A stretch of 64,000 nucleotides of DNA from Cannabis sativa (taxonomy: Eukaryota; Streptophyta; Magnoliopsida; Rosales; Cannabaceae): the NCBI RefSeq assembly GCF_029168945.1, contig NW_026870043.1, positions 7,570,501-7,634,500 on the forward strand, given 5' to 3'. Below, piece after piece: positions 47,121 to 60,534 of the stretch. The translations under genes and the position numbers were made by a program. Positions within the stretch are counted from its first letter, which is position 1. Every line of letters begins with the position of its first letter. The notes beneath the pieces were generated by a model. It was not told the origin of the DNA and ran no database searches. It saw only the letters and a program-made list of their open reading frames with translations.

Positions 47121-50100
47121 TCGGGTCTAGGTCCTAGGTTCAGGTCTGGATCTGCGGCTAGGACAGGGTCCAGGTCCCGTGTTTCGATCCCGATCAGGAT
47201 CTGGGTCTGGGTCGGTATTTCGGTCCAAGTCTAGGTTCGTGTCCATGTCATGGTATGAATCAAAATTTAGGTTAGGGGATTTTTTTGCGTCTGGGATCAA
47301 GTCTTGAGTTTGGGTTCGGGTTCAAGTTAGAGTCCCAATCCTAGTCTGGGTTCGGGACCGGGTCTAGGTATAGGTCTGGGTCTAGGTCCGAGCCTGAGTT
47401 TCGGGGCTGGGTTCTGGTCTAGTTTCAGGTCCCGGTCTAGGTCTAGGTCTTGGCCACGACCCCAGTCCTATTAGGGTCTTGGCCACGTTCTAGTACAAGT
47501 TTCTGTTTCGTGACCTAGGTCTGGGTCTTGGTCCAGGTCCTAGTCCTGCTTCGGGTCCTTCTCTGAGTCCTAGATCAAGACACCGACTATGGGTCTTGTC
47601 CAAGCCCCAATTTTTAGATCCCGAGACAAGATCTGGATCCCAATCACGGGTCCCAATCTAGTTTCGGTTCATGTTTCAGGTCCCGGTCTAGGTCTCGGTC
47701 TAGTTCCGGGACTAAGACTTGGGTGCAATTCCGGGTCTCAATCCCAATTCTGAGTCCCTAGTCTTGTTCCATGTTCGGGTCTGAGTTCAAGTCTGGGTTC
47801 GTGTCTCGAGTCCTAGTTCAGGTTTTTATTCAATTATGGGACCCAATCCGTGGGTGGGTCTGTGTCCGAGTCCGGGTACTAGTCCGGTTACAATTTTGGG
47901 TCTGGGTCCAGGTCCTGGTCCTTGTCCTGGTCCTGCTCCTGAGTCCTGATCTGCTTCTGGTTTCGATTCTAGTTTCAAGTCACGGGGTACGGGTTCGGGT
48001 CGAGTTTCAGTCTGAGTTTGGGTTCAGGTCTTAATTTGGGTTTCGAGGGAGGTGGGTTTCGATCTCGGTGAGGGTCCTAGGTTTGGTCTGTTTCCAAGTT
48101 CGGGTCTGGGTCAAGGTCCCAGTCCCATTCCAAGATCCTAGTCTGGTTCCAATTCAAGTTTTGGTTTTAGTTGGCGAGTGTGGGTTAGGGTCTGGGTAGG
48201 TGTCCGAGTCCTGGTTTGATTTCGAGTTTGGGTTCGGGTTCTAGTCTATGTCCCAAATCCTGATACCGACTACGGGTTGGGTCCAAGCATCGAGTCCCAG
48301 ATCCCAAGTCCTGGGGTGGGTCCTAGGTCCAAGTTTTTGTCTGGGGTCTAGTCTCGATTCCCGATTTAAGTTTTGAGGCCCAAGTTTTGCTCCCAGTTTG
48401 GGGGCCCAATTCCCGGGGTTGGGTCCCCCATCTATGTTCAGGTCTTAGGTCCCTGTCTGGGTCAAAATTTTTTTTCCTGTTCAGGTTCGCGTCTCGAGTC
48501 TTAGTGTGAGTCCTAGTTACAGTTTGGGCTTAGGTCCGAGTTTGGGTCCATGTCCCAGTGTGGGCCTGAGTTTCGGGTCCCAGGTCTAAGTCTGGTTCTT
48601 ATGTCGTGGGGCCGAGCCTAGTTTTTGGGTCAGGGTTTGGGTTTCGGTTCGGGTCCCGGTCTAGGTCCAGGTCCCGGTCTGGGTCTGGGTCCAGTTCAGG
48701 TCCCGGGTCTTGGGCCGCGTCCTAAGTTTGGATTTAGGTCCGAGTTTGTGGTTGTGTCCCAGTAGTCAGGTCCTGGGTTCTAGGTATAGTGTCGGGTCTC
48801 GTGTCTCGAGACTCTGGTTGAGTTTTAGGTCTCGGTCCCAGTTCCGGGGCTCAGTTTTGGGTCCAAGTCCCTCATCTGGCTCTGGATCCTTAGTACAAGT
48901 CTGGGTCCAGGTTCAGGTCTGGGGCCCAGGTCCCCCATCTAGGTTCGGATCCTTGGTCTCGGTCTAGGTCCAAATTTAGATTCGGGTTTGGATCTCGAGT
49001 TTTGGTGCGAGTCTAGGTCCTAGTACGAGTTCGGGTTTGAGTCTTGGTCCGGGTGTTGGTCGAAGTCCAGGTCCCTATTCGGGTTCGAGTCGGGGTCCCG
49101 ATCCGGGTCCTAGTTAAGGTCTAGGTCCAAGACCAGGTTCTGGTCTGGGTTTGGGTCCGGGTTCAGGTCCTGAGTTTGGGTCTAGGTTCGGGTCTCAATT
49201 CGGGTCTCGGTCTGGCTTCTAGGTTCTGATCTCGGTATGGGTATGAGTCTAGGCCCGTGTCTAGGTTAGGGTTTAGGGATTTGGGTTTAGTATTTATGGA
49301 TTTAGGGCTTAGGGTTTAGGGGTAAGTGTAAAGAGTTTAGGAGTTAAGGTTTAAGGTTTAGGGTTTACGGTTTAAGGGTTCGCTTCCAGTTCCAATTCCA
49401 ATTTCGGGTCACAGGGTACGATTTAAGGTTCAGGTGTGGGTCTGGGTTTGACTCCTTGTCTGGGTCTAGGTCCGTATTTGGGTTCAGGTCTGAGTCTTGG
49501 TCCCAAATCCAAACACCACGACATGTCGAGTCTAGTTCGAGTTCCAGTACGGGTACGAGTTTTGGTCTGGGTCTGGGTTTGGTTCAAGGTCCAATTCCCA
49601 AATTTAAACACCGACTATGGGGTCGGGTCCAAGCCTCTGGTCTTGGGTCCTGGGTCCCAGGTCCAAATCCAGATCCTGGTCAAGATCTAGCTCATGTCTT
49701 GGGTCGCAGTTCGGGTCTCAAATCAAGGTTTAGGTCTAGGTTTAGGTCTTGGGTCCTGGGTCATGGGTCCGGGTCCCCAATTCAGGTTAAGGTCTTAGGT
49801 CCTTGTCTGGATAAGGGTCCCTGTCCCAGTGCAGGTCCCGGTCCATGTTTGGTACTGGTCCTTGTCTCGGGTCTTGGCCTGGTCTCGGCCTTGGTCACGG
49901 TTCCATTCTCAGGTCCTAGGTCCGAGTATCGGGTCCAAGGTCCCACTCCCTGTCCCGGTTCCAATATGGGTTCTGTTCTTAGTCTAGGTTCAGCTCTCGG
50001 TTGTAGTCCGGGTTTGGGTCCCAGTCCTAATCTCAGTCCGAGTCCTAGTCTTTGGTTCGAGTCAAAGTTTTGGTATAAGTGTTGTTCTAGGTCCAGGTCA

Positions 50101-50960
50101 TGAGTCACGGGTCCTAGGTTCCAGGTTCTGGGTCGTAGGTCCTGGTGCAAGTTTGCATCTGGGTTCGGGTTTTGGTCCGGGTATCGATCCCGGTCTAGGT
50201 CCGGGTCCATGATCTGTTCCACGTCTAGATCAAGTTTTTTATCAAGGTAAATTCCTGTTCCATAGTCCTTATTCCGATTCTTCTTCTGATTTTGGGTCTC
50301 GGGTCCGAGTTTTGGTTTGGATGCTTTGTCTAGAAATTTTCTAGATATGGGTCTTGGTATGATTCGAAGATCCAGACGCCGAATACGGGTTGGGTCCAAG
50401 CCTCGGGTCATGGGTCAAGATCCAGATCCCAATCTTTTGTCCCGATCACGTTCAACTTCGGATCTTGGGTCTCGGTCCGTGTCCGTGTCCGGGTCCTGGT
50501 CTAAGACCAAGACTTGTGTCGGGTCTTGGGTCCCAACCCCAATCTAAAGTCCTGATTCTAGTTTTAATTTTGAGTTTGAGTGCCCAATCTAGGTTTGGGT
50601 CCTGGGTACAGGTCTGAGACTCTAATCCCGGTCCAGGTCTTGGGTCTAGGTCTGTGTCCAAGTTTGTATCTGGGTTTGGGTTCGTAACCTGAGACCCAAT
50701 CCAAGTTTTGATTCGGGTCTGCGTCACAGTTCAGGTCTGGGTTTGGGTCTTAGTCAGATTCATGTTCCAAGACTCAAACCAAGACTCGGACTCAGACCCA
50801 GGTCTGGGTTACGGGTCTGGGTCTTGGGTAGGCTCTGGGTCTGAGTCCGGGTCAAGGTCTTGGTTGGAGAGTCTGGGTCAAGGTCTTGGTTGGAGAGTCC
50901 GGGTATGGGTCCCATATCAAAACACGAACTACGATTTAGGTTCAAGCCCCCGGTCCACAT
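47121..50960 (-). repeat. Inverted higher-order copy 6 (boxes 6-5-3-2-1, box 4 lost)
   Basis: Boxes at about 47585 (6), 48266 (5), 49612 (3), 50377 (2) and 50930 (1). Spacing 681 for boxes 6-5 matches the 685 of copies 1 and 3. The box-4 stretch expected near 48650-48700 is missing, although its neighbouring text (TCTTGGGCCGCGTCC) is present at about 48708. Carries cassette 6. Confidence 0.78.
49264..49378 (-). repeat. Interstitial telomere-like cassette 6 (inverted)
   Basis: TTTAGGG-type heptamers with the interruption GGGGTAAGTGTAAAGAGTTT, most like cassette 4. It ends about 234 bp before box 3 of copy 6. Confidence 0.88.
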
Positions 50961-52480
50961 CTAGTTCACAGTCTTGGGTCCAAGTCTAGTTCCACTTCGG
51001 GTCCCAGGTCCCGGTACAAATTCTAGGTCAGGGTCCGGGTCCTGGGTCGGATCCTAGTTTTCAATCCCAGTTCTAATGGTCGTGGCCTGGGTCCAGGTCC
51101 CATATCCAAGTTCGAGTCCTAGGTCCCGGTCCGAGTCCAGGACCCGGGGCCAATGTCCAGGTGCCCCATCTAGGTCCGAGTACCTTGTTTAGATTTGGGT
51201 CTGGGTTCCGTGGCCCAGGTCCAAATACCCCATCCAGGTTTGAGTCCTAGGTTCCGGTTTGGGTCCTAGTCCCAGTTTCGATTTCGATTCAGTGTCTGGG
51301 TTCGAGTTTGGGCCTAGGTCTGGGTTGAGGTCTGATTCCTTGTCCGAGTCTGTGTCTGAGTCTGGGACCGGGTGCGGGTCTAGGTCTGGGTCTGGGTCAG
51401 GGTCTAGTTTAGAATCTATGTTCCGAGTTTCGATCCTGGTCTGGGTCCAGGCCTCGGTTCAAGTTTAAGTTCATATCTAGATCCCTATCTAGGTCCGAGT
51501 TTAGGTTTTGGATAGGGTCCCAAGTCTAGGTATGGGTCCGAGTTTTGGTCCGGGTCTCAGTGTTGGTCTGGGTACACGACGTGTCAGGGCCCAACTTCAA
51601 GTCACGGTTTGGGTCTGGGGCTAGGCCCGAGTTCAGTTCTAGGTTTGGGTCAACTTCCTAGTCACGGTCCTAGTCTGGTCCTGAGTCTTGGTTTTAGTCC
51701 AGGTCGCGGTACGGGTTCAGGTCCAGGTCTCGATCCCTATCTTTGTCTGGGTTTAGGTTCGGGTCCTTGTCAGGGTCTGGATCCTGGTCTGTGGTGCGAG
51801 TCTCAGGATCCGGTGAGCCTTTAGGATCAGGTCAGGTACAGGTCCCGGTCCTGGTCCTAGTCCATGTTCAAGTCTTAGGTCTCATGTCCCAGTCCTAGTC
51901 AAGGTCTCCGTCCAGGATTTGGTCCGGGTTTGGTTCAAGGTCTGGGTCTGGGTCCAAGTTGGACTCAGGGTACCGAGTCTTAGTTCGAGTTTGCTTACGG
52001 GTTTTTTAGATCTCACTCTGGATCCAAGTCTGAGTCAAGGTCCACGTTCGGGTCTTGGTTGTGGGTCCCTAGTTCGTGTCTGGGTCTGCGTCTGCGTCTG
52101 CGTCTGGGTCTAGGTCCCGTGTTTCAATCCCGGTCTAGGTTTGGGTCGGTATTTGGGTCCGTGTATGAGTTCGTGTCCATGTCTACATCTGAATTCCAAT
52201 TTAGGTCAGGGGCTTGGTCTGGGTCTGGGCTCGACTCCCGAGTTCGTGTTCAGGTTCTGGTTCAAGTCTCAGTCCTAGTCTGGGTCTGGGACTGAGTCTG
52301 AGCCCGAGTTCTGGGGCTAGGTTCGGTCTAGTTCTGGGTCCGGGTCAAGGTCCAGGTCACGGTCCCGGTCCTGTTCCATGGTGCTGATCACCTTCTTGTT
52401 CAAGTTTCGGTTTTGGGTCCTAGGTTTTGGCCTGGGTCTAGGTCCTTGTCCAGCTTCGGGTCCTTGTCCAAGTCCCTAAT
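50961..52480 (-). repeat. G-rich array between copy 6 and the 3.6 kb units
   Basis: Hexamer array without a box. The stretch from about 51257 (TAGTCCCAGTTTCGATTTCG) recurs at about 57135 and, in variant form, at 61152. No gene seen; open frames are GGGTCT translations (Gly-Ser-Gly-Ser-Arg, or Val-Trp-Val). Confidence 0.7.
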
Positions 52481-55400
52481 CAAGACATCGACTATGGGTC
52501 TTGTCCAAGCTCCGGTTCTCTGATCACGGGATAAGATCTGCATCCCAATCACGGGTCCTAGTCTTGTTTCAATTCTTATCCCAAGTCAGGGTCTTGGTTT
52601 GGGTCTAGGTCCAAGACCGAGACTGGGGTCCAGTCTGGGTTTCGATCCCAGTTCTGGGTCGCGAGTCATGTTCAATGTTCTGGTCTAAATTTAGGTCTTT
52701 GTTCGGGTCTCGAGTCCTGGTTCGGGTTTGGATTTAGATTTTGGACCCAATCCCAGAGTGGCTCTTTGACCGAGTCTGGGTCTTGGTCCGGTTACAGTTT
52801 TGGCTCTATGTTCATGTCTTGGTCATGGTTTATTTTTCAGTCCTAATCCGCTTCTAGTTTCGATTCCAGTTTCAAGTCACGGGCTACGGGTTTTGGTCGA
52901 GTTTTGAGCCGACTCTGGGTTCGGGTCATGATTTGAGTCTGAGGAAAGGTTCAGTTCTGGGTTTCGGTCTGAGGTAGGCTTCGAGGCTGGGTCTGGGTCC
53001 AAGTCCTGGTCCCAGTCCCGTTCAAAGATCTTGGTCCCGTTCTAATTCATGTTTAGGTTTTTGTTCCCGAGTGTGGGTCTGGGTCTTGGTATGTGTTCGG
53101 GTCTTAGTTTGAGTTCGAGTTTGGGTTTGGGTTCTGGTCTATGTCATTGATCTAGACACTGAGTAGTGGTCGGGTCCAAGCATCGATCCCGGATCCCAGG
53201 TCCCGAGTGGGTCCTATGTCCAGGTTTGGGTCTAGGGTTGGGTCCTCGATCCCGATCAAAGTTCTGAGACCAATTTCTGGTACTAGTTCAGGGGCCCAAT
53301 TCCCAGGTCTGTGTCCCCCATCTATGTTCAGATCCTAGGTCCCGTTCTGGGTCCAAGTTCGTGTTCGGGTTCGGTCCGAGTTTAGGTCGTGGTTTTGGTT
53401 AGGGTTCGAGTTCGCATCCCAATCATAGTCTTGGTCAGAGTTTTGGGTCCCAGGTTTGAGTCTGGTTCTTGAGTCTTGGGTTCGGCCCCGGTGTCCACGT
53501 TCGGGTCGGAGTGTTGTGTTCCGATTTGGGTCTGGGTATGGGTTTAGGTCTGATTCCTGGTCTGAGTCTGGGTCTGAGTCTGGGTCCAGGTCCGGATCCT
53601 CGTCTGGGTCTGGGTTTAGGTCCAGGTTCGAGTTCGGGTCCAAGGTGCGGTTCCAGGTCTGGGTCTAGGTCAGGGTCTCGTTACAGATCTAGCTTCTGAG
53701 TTTCGATCCTTGTCTGGGTCCGGGTTTTGGTCCGGGTGTCAATCTTGGTCTGGGTACACGACGTGTCAAGGCCCGACTTTAGGTCACGGTTTGGGTTTGG
53801 GGCTAGGTCTGAGTTTGGTTCTAGGTTTGGGTCCACGTCCTAGTCACGGTCCTAGTCTTGTTCGATGGTCTTGGTCTTACGGTTCTTGTTTAGGCTCTAT
53901 TCTCGGGTCCTAGTTTTGGGTCAGGGGCCGAGTTTGGGTCCTGGTCTGAGTCCCAAATCAAGTTCGGGACTGGGGTGCGGTTCTAGGTCCCAGCCCAAAT
54001 TTTGTGTCCCGAGTCTGGTTCCATGTTTGGGTCTGAGTTCGGGTCAAGGTTCGGCATCGAGTGTAGGTTTGGGTTGGGATCTAGGTACGGGTTTCTGTTC
54101 AGGTCTAGGTCTGGGTTGGAGTTTGGGTCCTAGTTCGGTTACGGTTCCAAGTTTAGGTCCAGGTCTGATTACGGTTCCAGGTCCAAGTCCAAGTCCTGGT
54201 TCCGAACCTGTTCCCGGGTCCCAGTCTACTTCCAGTTTCAGTTCTAATTTTGGCTCACAAGGTACGGGTTCGGGTCCAGGTTGCGATTTGGGGCTGGGTT
54301 GAGGTTTGCGTCTAGTTTCGGGTCCCAGTCTACGTTCGAGTTCGAGGCTGGGTCCCAGATCCAAACACCGACTACGGGTTCGGTCCAAGCCCTAGGTCTA
54401 GATGTGGATCCTGATCTCGGGTCTCGGTCGGGTTCCATTTCGTGTGTCGAGTCACGAGTTGGTTCCTAGATTTAAGTCCGGGTTTGGGGTCGGGTCTTGG
54501 GTCACGGTCCTAGTTCCATTGCCCAAGTCCGTATCTCGATTCTTGGTTTAAGTCCCGGTTTGGGTCCCATTCTAGGTTCAGGCATGGGTCCTAGTCGAGA
54601 TTCAGGTTTGAGTCTCGGTCTGGGTTTTTATTTGGGTTTGGGTTTGGGTCTGTGTCTTAGTCTTGGTCCTGGTCTTAGTCCTAGTCCAGTTCCAGTTCCA
54701 ATTGCGTTTCGGAGTTCGAATCAGGCTCTGGGTGTGGGTTGGGGTCCTTGGTCTGGGTCAAGGTTGTGGTCTGAGTCCTAGGTTTTGATCTCAATCTGAG
54801 TCTGAGGTTAGTTCTGGGTCTAAGTCCTGTGTTCTGATCCTGGTCTGGGTTCGAGTTTGGGTCCTGGTTCAGGTCTATGTTTGGGTCTGATTCTTGGTCT
54901 GTGTCTGAGTTTTGATCCGGGTTCGGGTTTTGTCCTGGTATGTGTTCAGGTCCAGGTTCCTGTCCTAGTTGAGGCCTGGGGCAGGTTTCATGTCTGGGTC
55001 TGGATCTGACTTCAAATTCCCAGGTCCAGGTCAGGTCCTGGTTCAGGTTCAAGTCTAGAATTTACATCATGGTCTGGGTTACGGGGCCTAGGTGCCCCAT
55101 CCAAGTCAGGTTCCTACGTCCTAGTCTGGTTCCAATTTCGGGTTCAGGTCCTGAGTCTTGGTTTTAGTTCTGGTCGCGGTCCGTGTTCAGGTCCAGGGCT
55201 CGATCCCTATCTTTGTCTGGGTTTAGGTTTGGGTCCTTTCAAGGGTCTAGATCCTGGTCTGGGTTGCGAGTGTCAGGATCCGGTGAGGGCTTAGGACCAG
55301 GTCAGGTCCAGGTCCCGGTCCCGGTCCTAGTCCAGGTTCAAGTCTTAGGTCTCAGGGCCCAGTCCTAGTCAAGGTCTCGGTCAAGGTTTTGGTCTGAGTT

Positions 55401-56031
55401 TGAGTTATGGTTTGGGTTTGGTTATCGTCTTAGGTCTGGGTCCTAGTCATAATTTCAAGTTTTTATTCTAGGTTTGAGTTTGGTTTAGGGTCCGGGTCTG
55501 TGTCCAAGTTGTTGTCAGGGTCTGAGTCTTAATTCGAGTCCGAGTACGAGTTTTTCGAATCTCGGTGTGGGTCCAGATCTGAGTCAAGGTCCAGGTTCGG
55601 GTCTTGGTTTTGGGTCCCATGTTCGTGTCTGGGTCTGCGTCTGCGTCTGGGCCTAGGTCCCGTGTTTCAATCCCTGTCTAGATCTGCGTCGGTATTTGGG
55701 TTCGGGTATGGGTTCGTGTCCATGTCAAGGTCTGAATTCCAATTTAGGTCAAGGGCTTCGTCCGGGTCTGGGATCGTGTCCCGAGTTCATGTTCAGGTTC
55801 TGGTTCGAGTCTCAGTGCTAGTCTGGGTCCAGGACTGGGTCTGAACCCGAGTTCTGGGCTAGGTTCGGTCTAGTTCTAAGTTCGGGTCAAGATCCAGGTC
55901 ACGGTTCTGGTCCTGTTCCATGGTCCTGATCACGTTCTTTTTCAAGTTTCGGTTTTGGGTCCCAGGTTTGGGTCTGGGTCTAGGTCCTTTTCCAGCTTCG
56001 GGTCCTTGTCTGAGTCCCTGATCAAGAGATC
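52481..56031 (-). repeat. 3.6 kb higher-order unit I (boxes 6-5-7)
   Basis: Boxes at about 52490 (6), 53158 (5) and 54370 (7). The unit repeats at +3,542 (56032) and +3,612 (59644), with the same internal spacings (668/656/664 for boxes 6-5). The context GACTATGGGTCTTGTCCAAG marks its start. No telomere-like cassette and no boxes 1-4. Confidence 0.82.
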
Positions 56032-59000
56032 GACTATGGGTCGTGTCCAAGCCCCAGTTCTCTAATCATTTGACAAGATCTGCATCCCAATCACGGGTCC
56101 TTGTCTTGTTTCAATTCATGTCCTAGGTCAGGGTCTAGGTTTGGGTCTAGGTCCAGGACCGAGACTGGGGTCCAGTCTGGGTTTCGATCCCAGTTCTTGG
56201 TCCCGAGTCATGTTCAATGTTCTGATCTTAATTCAGATCTAGGTTTGTGTCTTGAGTCCCAGTTCGGGTTTGGATTTAGATTTTGGACCCAATCCCATAG
56301 TCGGTCTTTGACCGAGTCTGGGTCCAGGACCGGTTACAGTTTTGGCTCTATGTTCATGTCCTTGTAATGGTCTTGTTCTTCGGTCCTGATCTGCTTCTAG
56401 TTTTGATTTGGTCGAGTTTTGGTCGAGTTTGGATCTGAGTCAGGGTTCGGGTCGTGGTTTGGGTATGAGGCAAGGTTTAGGTTAAGGTTTCGGTCTCAGG
56501 TAGGGTTCGAGGCTGGGGCTGGGCCTAGGTCTCGGTCCCGTTCAAAGATCTTGGTCCCTTTCTAATTCATGTTTTGATTTTTGTTCCTGAGTGTGGCTCA
56601 GGGTCTTCGTATGTGTCTAGGTCTTAGTTTGAGTTTGAGTTTGGGTTCGAGTTCTAGTCTATATCCTTGATCCAGACACTGAGTACTGGTCGGGTCCAAG
56701 CATCGAGTCCCGGAGCCCAGGTTCCGAGGTGGGTCCTATGTCCAGGTTTGGGTCTGGGGTCGAGTCCTTGATCCCGATCCAAGTTCTGAGACCAATTTCT
56801 GGTCGTAGTTCAGGGGCCCAATTCTCAGGTCTTGGTCCACCATCTATGTTCAGGTCCTAGGTTTCGGTCTGAATCCAAGTTCGTGTTCAGGTTCGGGTTC
56901 GGGTTCGGTTCGAGTTTAGGTCGCGATTTTGGGTTAGGGTCCGAGTATGGGTCACAGTCCCATTCTAGGTCTGGGCCTCGAGTCCCAAGTCTCAGTCTAG
57001 TTCTTGGGTCCTGAGTTTGGCCCCAATGTCCAAGTTTGGGTCCGAGTACCCTGTTCCGATTTTGGTCTGGGTTCCGTGGCTTAGGTCCAGGTCCCCCATC
57101 AAGGTCCGAGTCCTATGATCCGGTTTGGGTCCTAGTCCCAGTTTCAATTTCGATTCAGTGTCTGGGTTCGAGTTTGGGTCTGGGTCTGGGCTAAGGTCTG
57201 ATTCCTGGTCCGAGTCTGGGTCTGAGTCTTGGTCCAGGTCCGGATCCCAATCTGGGTCTGGGTTTAGGTCCAGGTTCAAGTTTGGGTCCCGGGTGCGGGT
57301 CAAGGTCTGGGTCTAGGTCAGGGTCTCGTTCCAGATCTAGGTTCCGAGTTTCGATCCTGGTCTGGATCCGGGTTTTGGTCCAGGTCTCAGTCTTGTTCTG
57401 GGTACACGATGTGTCAGGGCCCGACTTCAGGTCACGGTTTGGGTCTGGGGATATGTTCGAGTTCTGTTCTAGGGTGGGTCCACATCCTACTCACGGTCCT
57501 AGTCCTGTTCGAGGGTCCCGGTGTTGCGGTTCTTGTTCAGGTTCTAGTTTTGGGTAAGGGGTCGGGTTTGGGTCCTAGTCTGAGTCCCAAATCTAGTTTC
57601 GGACCGAGATTGGGGTTCGGTTCTAGGTCCCGGCCCTAATTGTAAGTCCCGATTCTGCTTCAATGTTTCGGTCTGAGTTGAGGTCCAGGTTCGGCGTCGA
57701 GTTTATGTCTGGGTTGGGATCCAGGTCCGGGTTTCGGTTCAGGTCTAGGTCTGGGTGGGAGTTCGGGTCCTAGTCCGGTTACGGTTTCGAGTCTAGGTCC
57801 AGGTCTGATTACGTTTCCAGGTCCAGGTCCACGTCCAAGTCCTGGTTTCTAACCTCGTTCCGGGTCCCGGTCTACTTCCAGTTTCGGTTCTAACTTCGGC
57901 TCACAAGGTACGTGTTCGGGTCAAGGTTGCGATTTGGGACTGGGTTCAAGTCTGGGTCTAGTTTCGGGTCCTGGTCTAGGTTCGAGTTTGGGGCTGAGTC
58001 CCAGATCCAAACACCGACTACGGGTTCAGTCCAAGCCCCAAGTCCAGATCTGGATCCCAATCTCGGGTCTCGGTCTGGTTCCATTTCGTATGTCGAGTCA
58101 CGAGTTGGGTCCTAGAATTAAGTCCTGGTTTGGGTTTGGGTCTTGGGTCCCGGTCCTAGTTCTGTTGCCCAAGTCCGTATCTCGATTCTCGGTCCAGGTC
58201 CCGATTTGGGTCCTATTCTATGTTCGGGTTTGGGTCCTAGTCGAGGTTCGGGCTTAAGTCTCGGTCGGGTTTGGGCTCTGGTCTGTGTCTTAATCTTGGT
58301 CCTGGTCCTAGTCATAGTCCAATTCCAGTTCCAGTTGCGATTCCGAGTTTAAGTTTGGGTTCGAGTTTGGGTTAGGGTTCGAGTCCTAGTTTGAGTTTGT
58401 GTTTGGGTCCAGATCTCGGTCCAGGTCTGAATCAGGCTCCGGGAGTGGGTTAGGGTCCTGGGTCTTGGTCAAGGTTCTGGTCCGAGTCCCAGGTTTTGAT
58501 CTCGATTTGAGTCTGAGTTTAGTTCTTGGTCTAAGTCCTGGGTTCTGATCCTGGTCTGGGTTCGAGTTAGGGTCCTGGTACAGGTCTATGTTTGGGTCTG
58601 ATTCTGGGTCTCCGTCTGAGTTTTGGTTCAGTTTTGGGTTTGGTCCTGGTATGTGTTCGTGTCGAGGTTCCTGTCCTAGTTTGGGTCCGGGGCAAATTTC
58701 ATGTCCAGGTCTTGGTCCGGCTTCATATTCCCCGATCCAGGTCAGGTCCTTCTTCAGGTTGAAGTCCCAAATTTAGATCAAGGTCTGGGTTTTGGGGCCT
58801 AAGTCCTTGGTCAAGGTGCCCCATCCAAGTTCGGTTCCTAGGTCCTAGTCTGGTTCCAAGTTCGGGTTCAGGTCCTGAGTCTTGGTTTTAGTCCAGGTCG
58901 CGGTCTGGGTTCAGGTCCAGGGCTCGTTCCCTATCTTTGTCTGGGTTTAGGTTCGAGTCCTTGTCAGGGTCTACATCCTGGTCTAGGTTGCGAGTGTCAG

Positions 59001-59643
59001 GATCTGGTGAGGGTTTAGGACAAGGTCAGGTCCAGGTCCCGATGACGTTCCTAGTCCAGGTTCAAGTCTTAGGTCTCAGGTCCCAGTTTGGTTCCGGGTC
59101 TGGGTCTGGGTCAAGGTTTGGGTCAGGGTCCGAGTCTTAGTTTGAGTCTGGGTACGGGTTTTTCGGATCTCGGTCTGGGTCCAGGTCTGAGTCAAGGTTC
59201 AGTTCAGGTCTTGGTTCTGGGTCCCAAGTTCGTGTCTGGCTGGGTCTACGTCTACGTCTGGGTCTAGGTCCCGTGTTTCAATCCCTGTCTAGGCTTGGGT
59301 CGGTGTTTGGGTCTGGGTATGGGTTCGTGTCCATATCTAGGTCCGAATTCCACTTTAGGTCAGGGGCTTGGTCTTGGTCTGGGATCGAGTCCCGAGTTCG
59401 TGTTCAGGTTCTGGTTCAAGTCTTAGTCCTAGTTTAGGTCTAGGACTTGGTCTGAGCCCGAGTTCCGGTTCTAGGTTCGGTCTAGTTCTGGGTCCGGATC
59501 GAAGTCCAGGTCACACTCCCGGTCATGTTTCAGTGTCCTGATCACGTTCTTGTTCAAGTTTCAGTTTTGGGTCCCACGTTTGGGCCTGGGTCTAGGTCCT
59601 TGTCCAACTTCGGGTCTTTCTCCGAGTCCCTGATCAAGACATC
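56032..59643 (-). repeat. 3.6 kb higher-order unit II (boxes 6-5-7)
   Basis: Boxes at about 56032, 56688 and 58014. Tandem copy of unit I, with shared landmarks such as GCGTCTGCGTCTGGGCCTAGG (55625, compare 52077 and 59233) and GTCGAGTCACGAGTTGG (58094, compare 54441). No genes. Confidence 0.82.
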
Positions 59644-60503
59644 GACTATGGGTCTTGTCCAAGCCCCGGTTCTCTGATCACGGGACAAGATTTGCATCCC
59701 AATCACGGGTCCCAGTCTTGTTTCATTCATGTCCCAGGTCAGGGTCTAGGTTTAAGTCTAGGTCCAGGATCAAGATTGGGGTCCAGTTCTGGGTCTCGAT
59801 CCCAGTTCTGGGTCCTGAGTCATGTTCAATTTTTTGGTCTGAATTCAGGTCTGGGTTCAGGTCCCGAGTCCCGATTCGGGTTTGGATTTAGATTTTGGAC
59901 CGAATCCCAGGGTGGCTCTTTGACCGAGTCTGGGTCTTGGTCCGGTTACAGTTTTGGGTCTAGGTTAATGTCCTTGTCATGTCTTGTTCTTGGGTCCTGA
60001 TCCGCTTCTATTTTTTATTCATGTTTCAAGTCACGGGATACGGGTTTGGGTCGAGTTTGGATCCGAGTCTAGGTTCGGGTCATGATTTGGGTCTGAGGCA
60101 AGGTTCAGGTCCGGGTTTCAATCTCAGGTAGGGTTCGAGGCTTGGTCTGGGTCCAGGTCCAGGTTCCATTCAAAGATCTTGGTCCCGTTCTAATTCATGT
60201 TTCGGTTTTGGTTCACGAGTGTGGGTCTTGGTCTTGGTATGTGTCAGGGTCTTAGTTTGAGTTCGAGTTTGGGTTTAGGTTCTAGTCTATGTCCTTGATC
60301 CAAACACCGAGTACTGGTCGGGTCCAAGCATCGAGTCCTGGATCCCAGGTCTCGATGTGGGTCCTATCTCCAGGTTTGGGTCTTGGGTCGGGTCCTCGAT
60401 CCTCATCCAAGTTCTGAGACCAAGTTCTTGTCCTAGTCCAGGTCTGGGTCCCCCATCTAAGTTCAGGTCCTAGGTCCTGGTCCGAGTCCAAGTTCGTGTT
60501 CAG

Positions 60504-60534
60504 GTTCGAGTTCGGGATCAGGTCGAACTTGAAC
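60504..60534. repeat. Hairpin at the inversion junction
   Basis: GTTCGAGTTCG (60504-60514) and CGAACTTGAAC (60524-60534) are 11-base arms with one mismatch around a 9-base loop. The array changes from G-rich to C-rich exactly across this hairpin. Confidence 0.7.
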
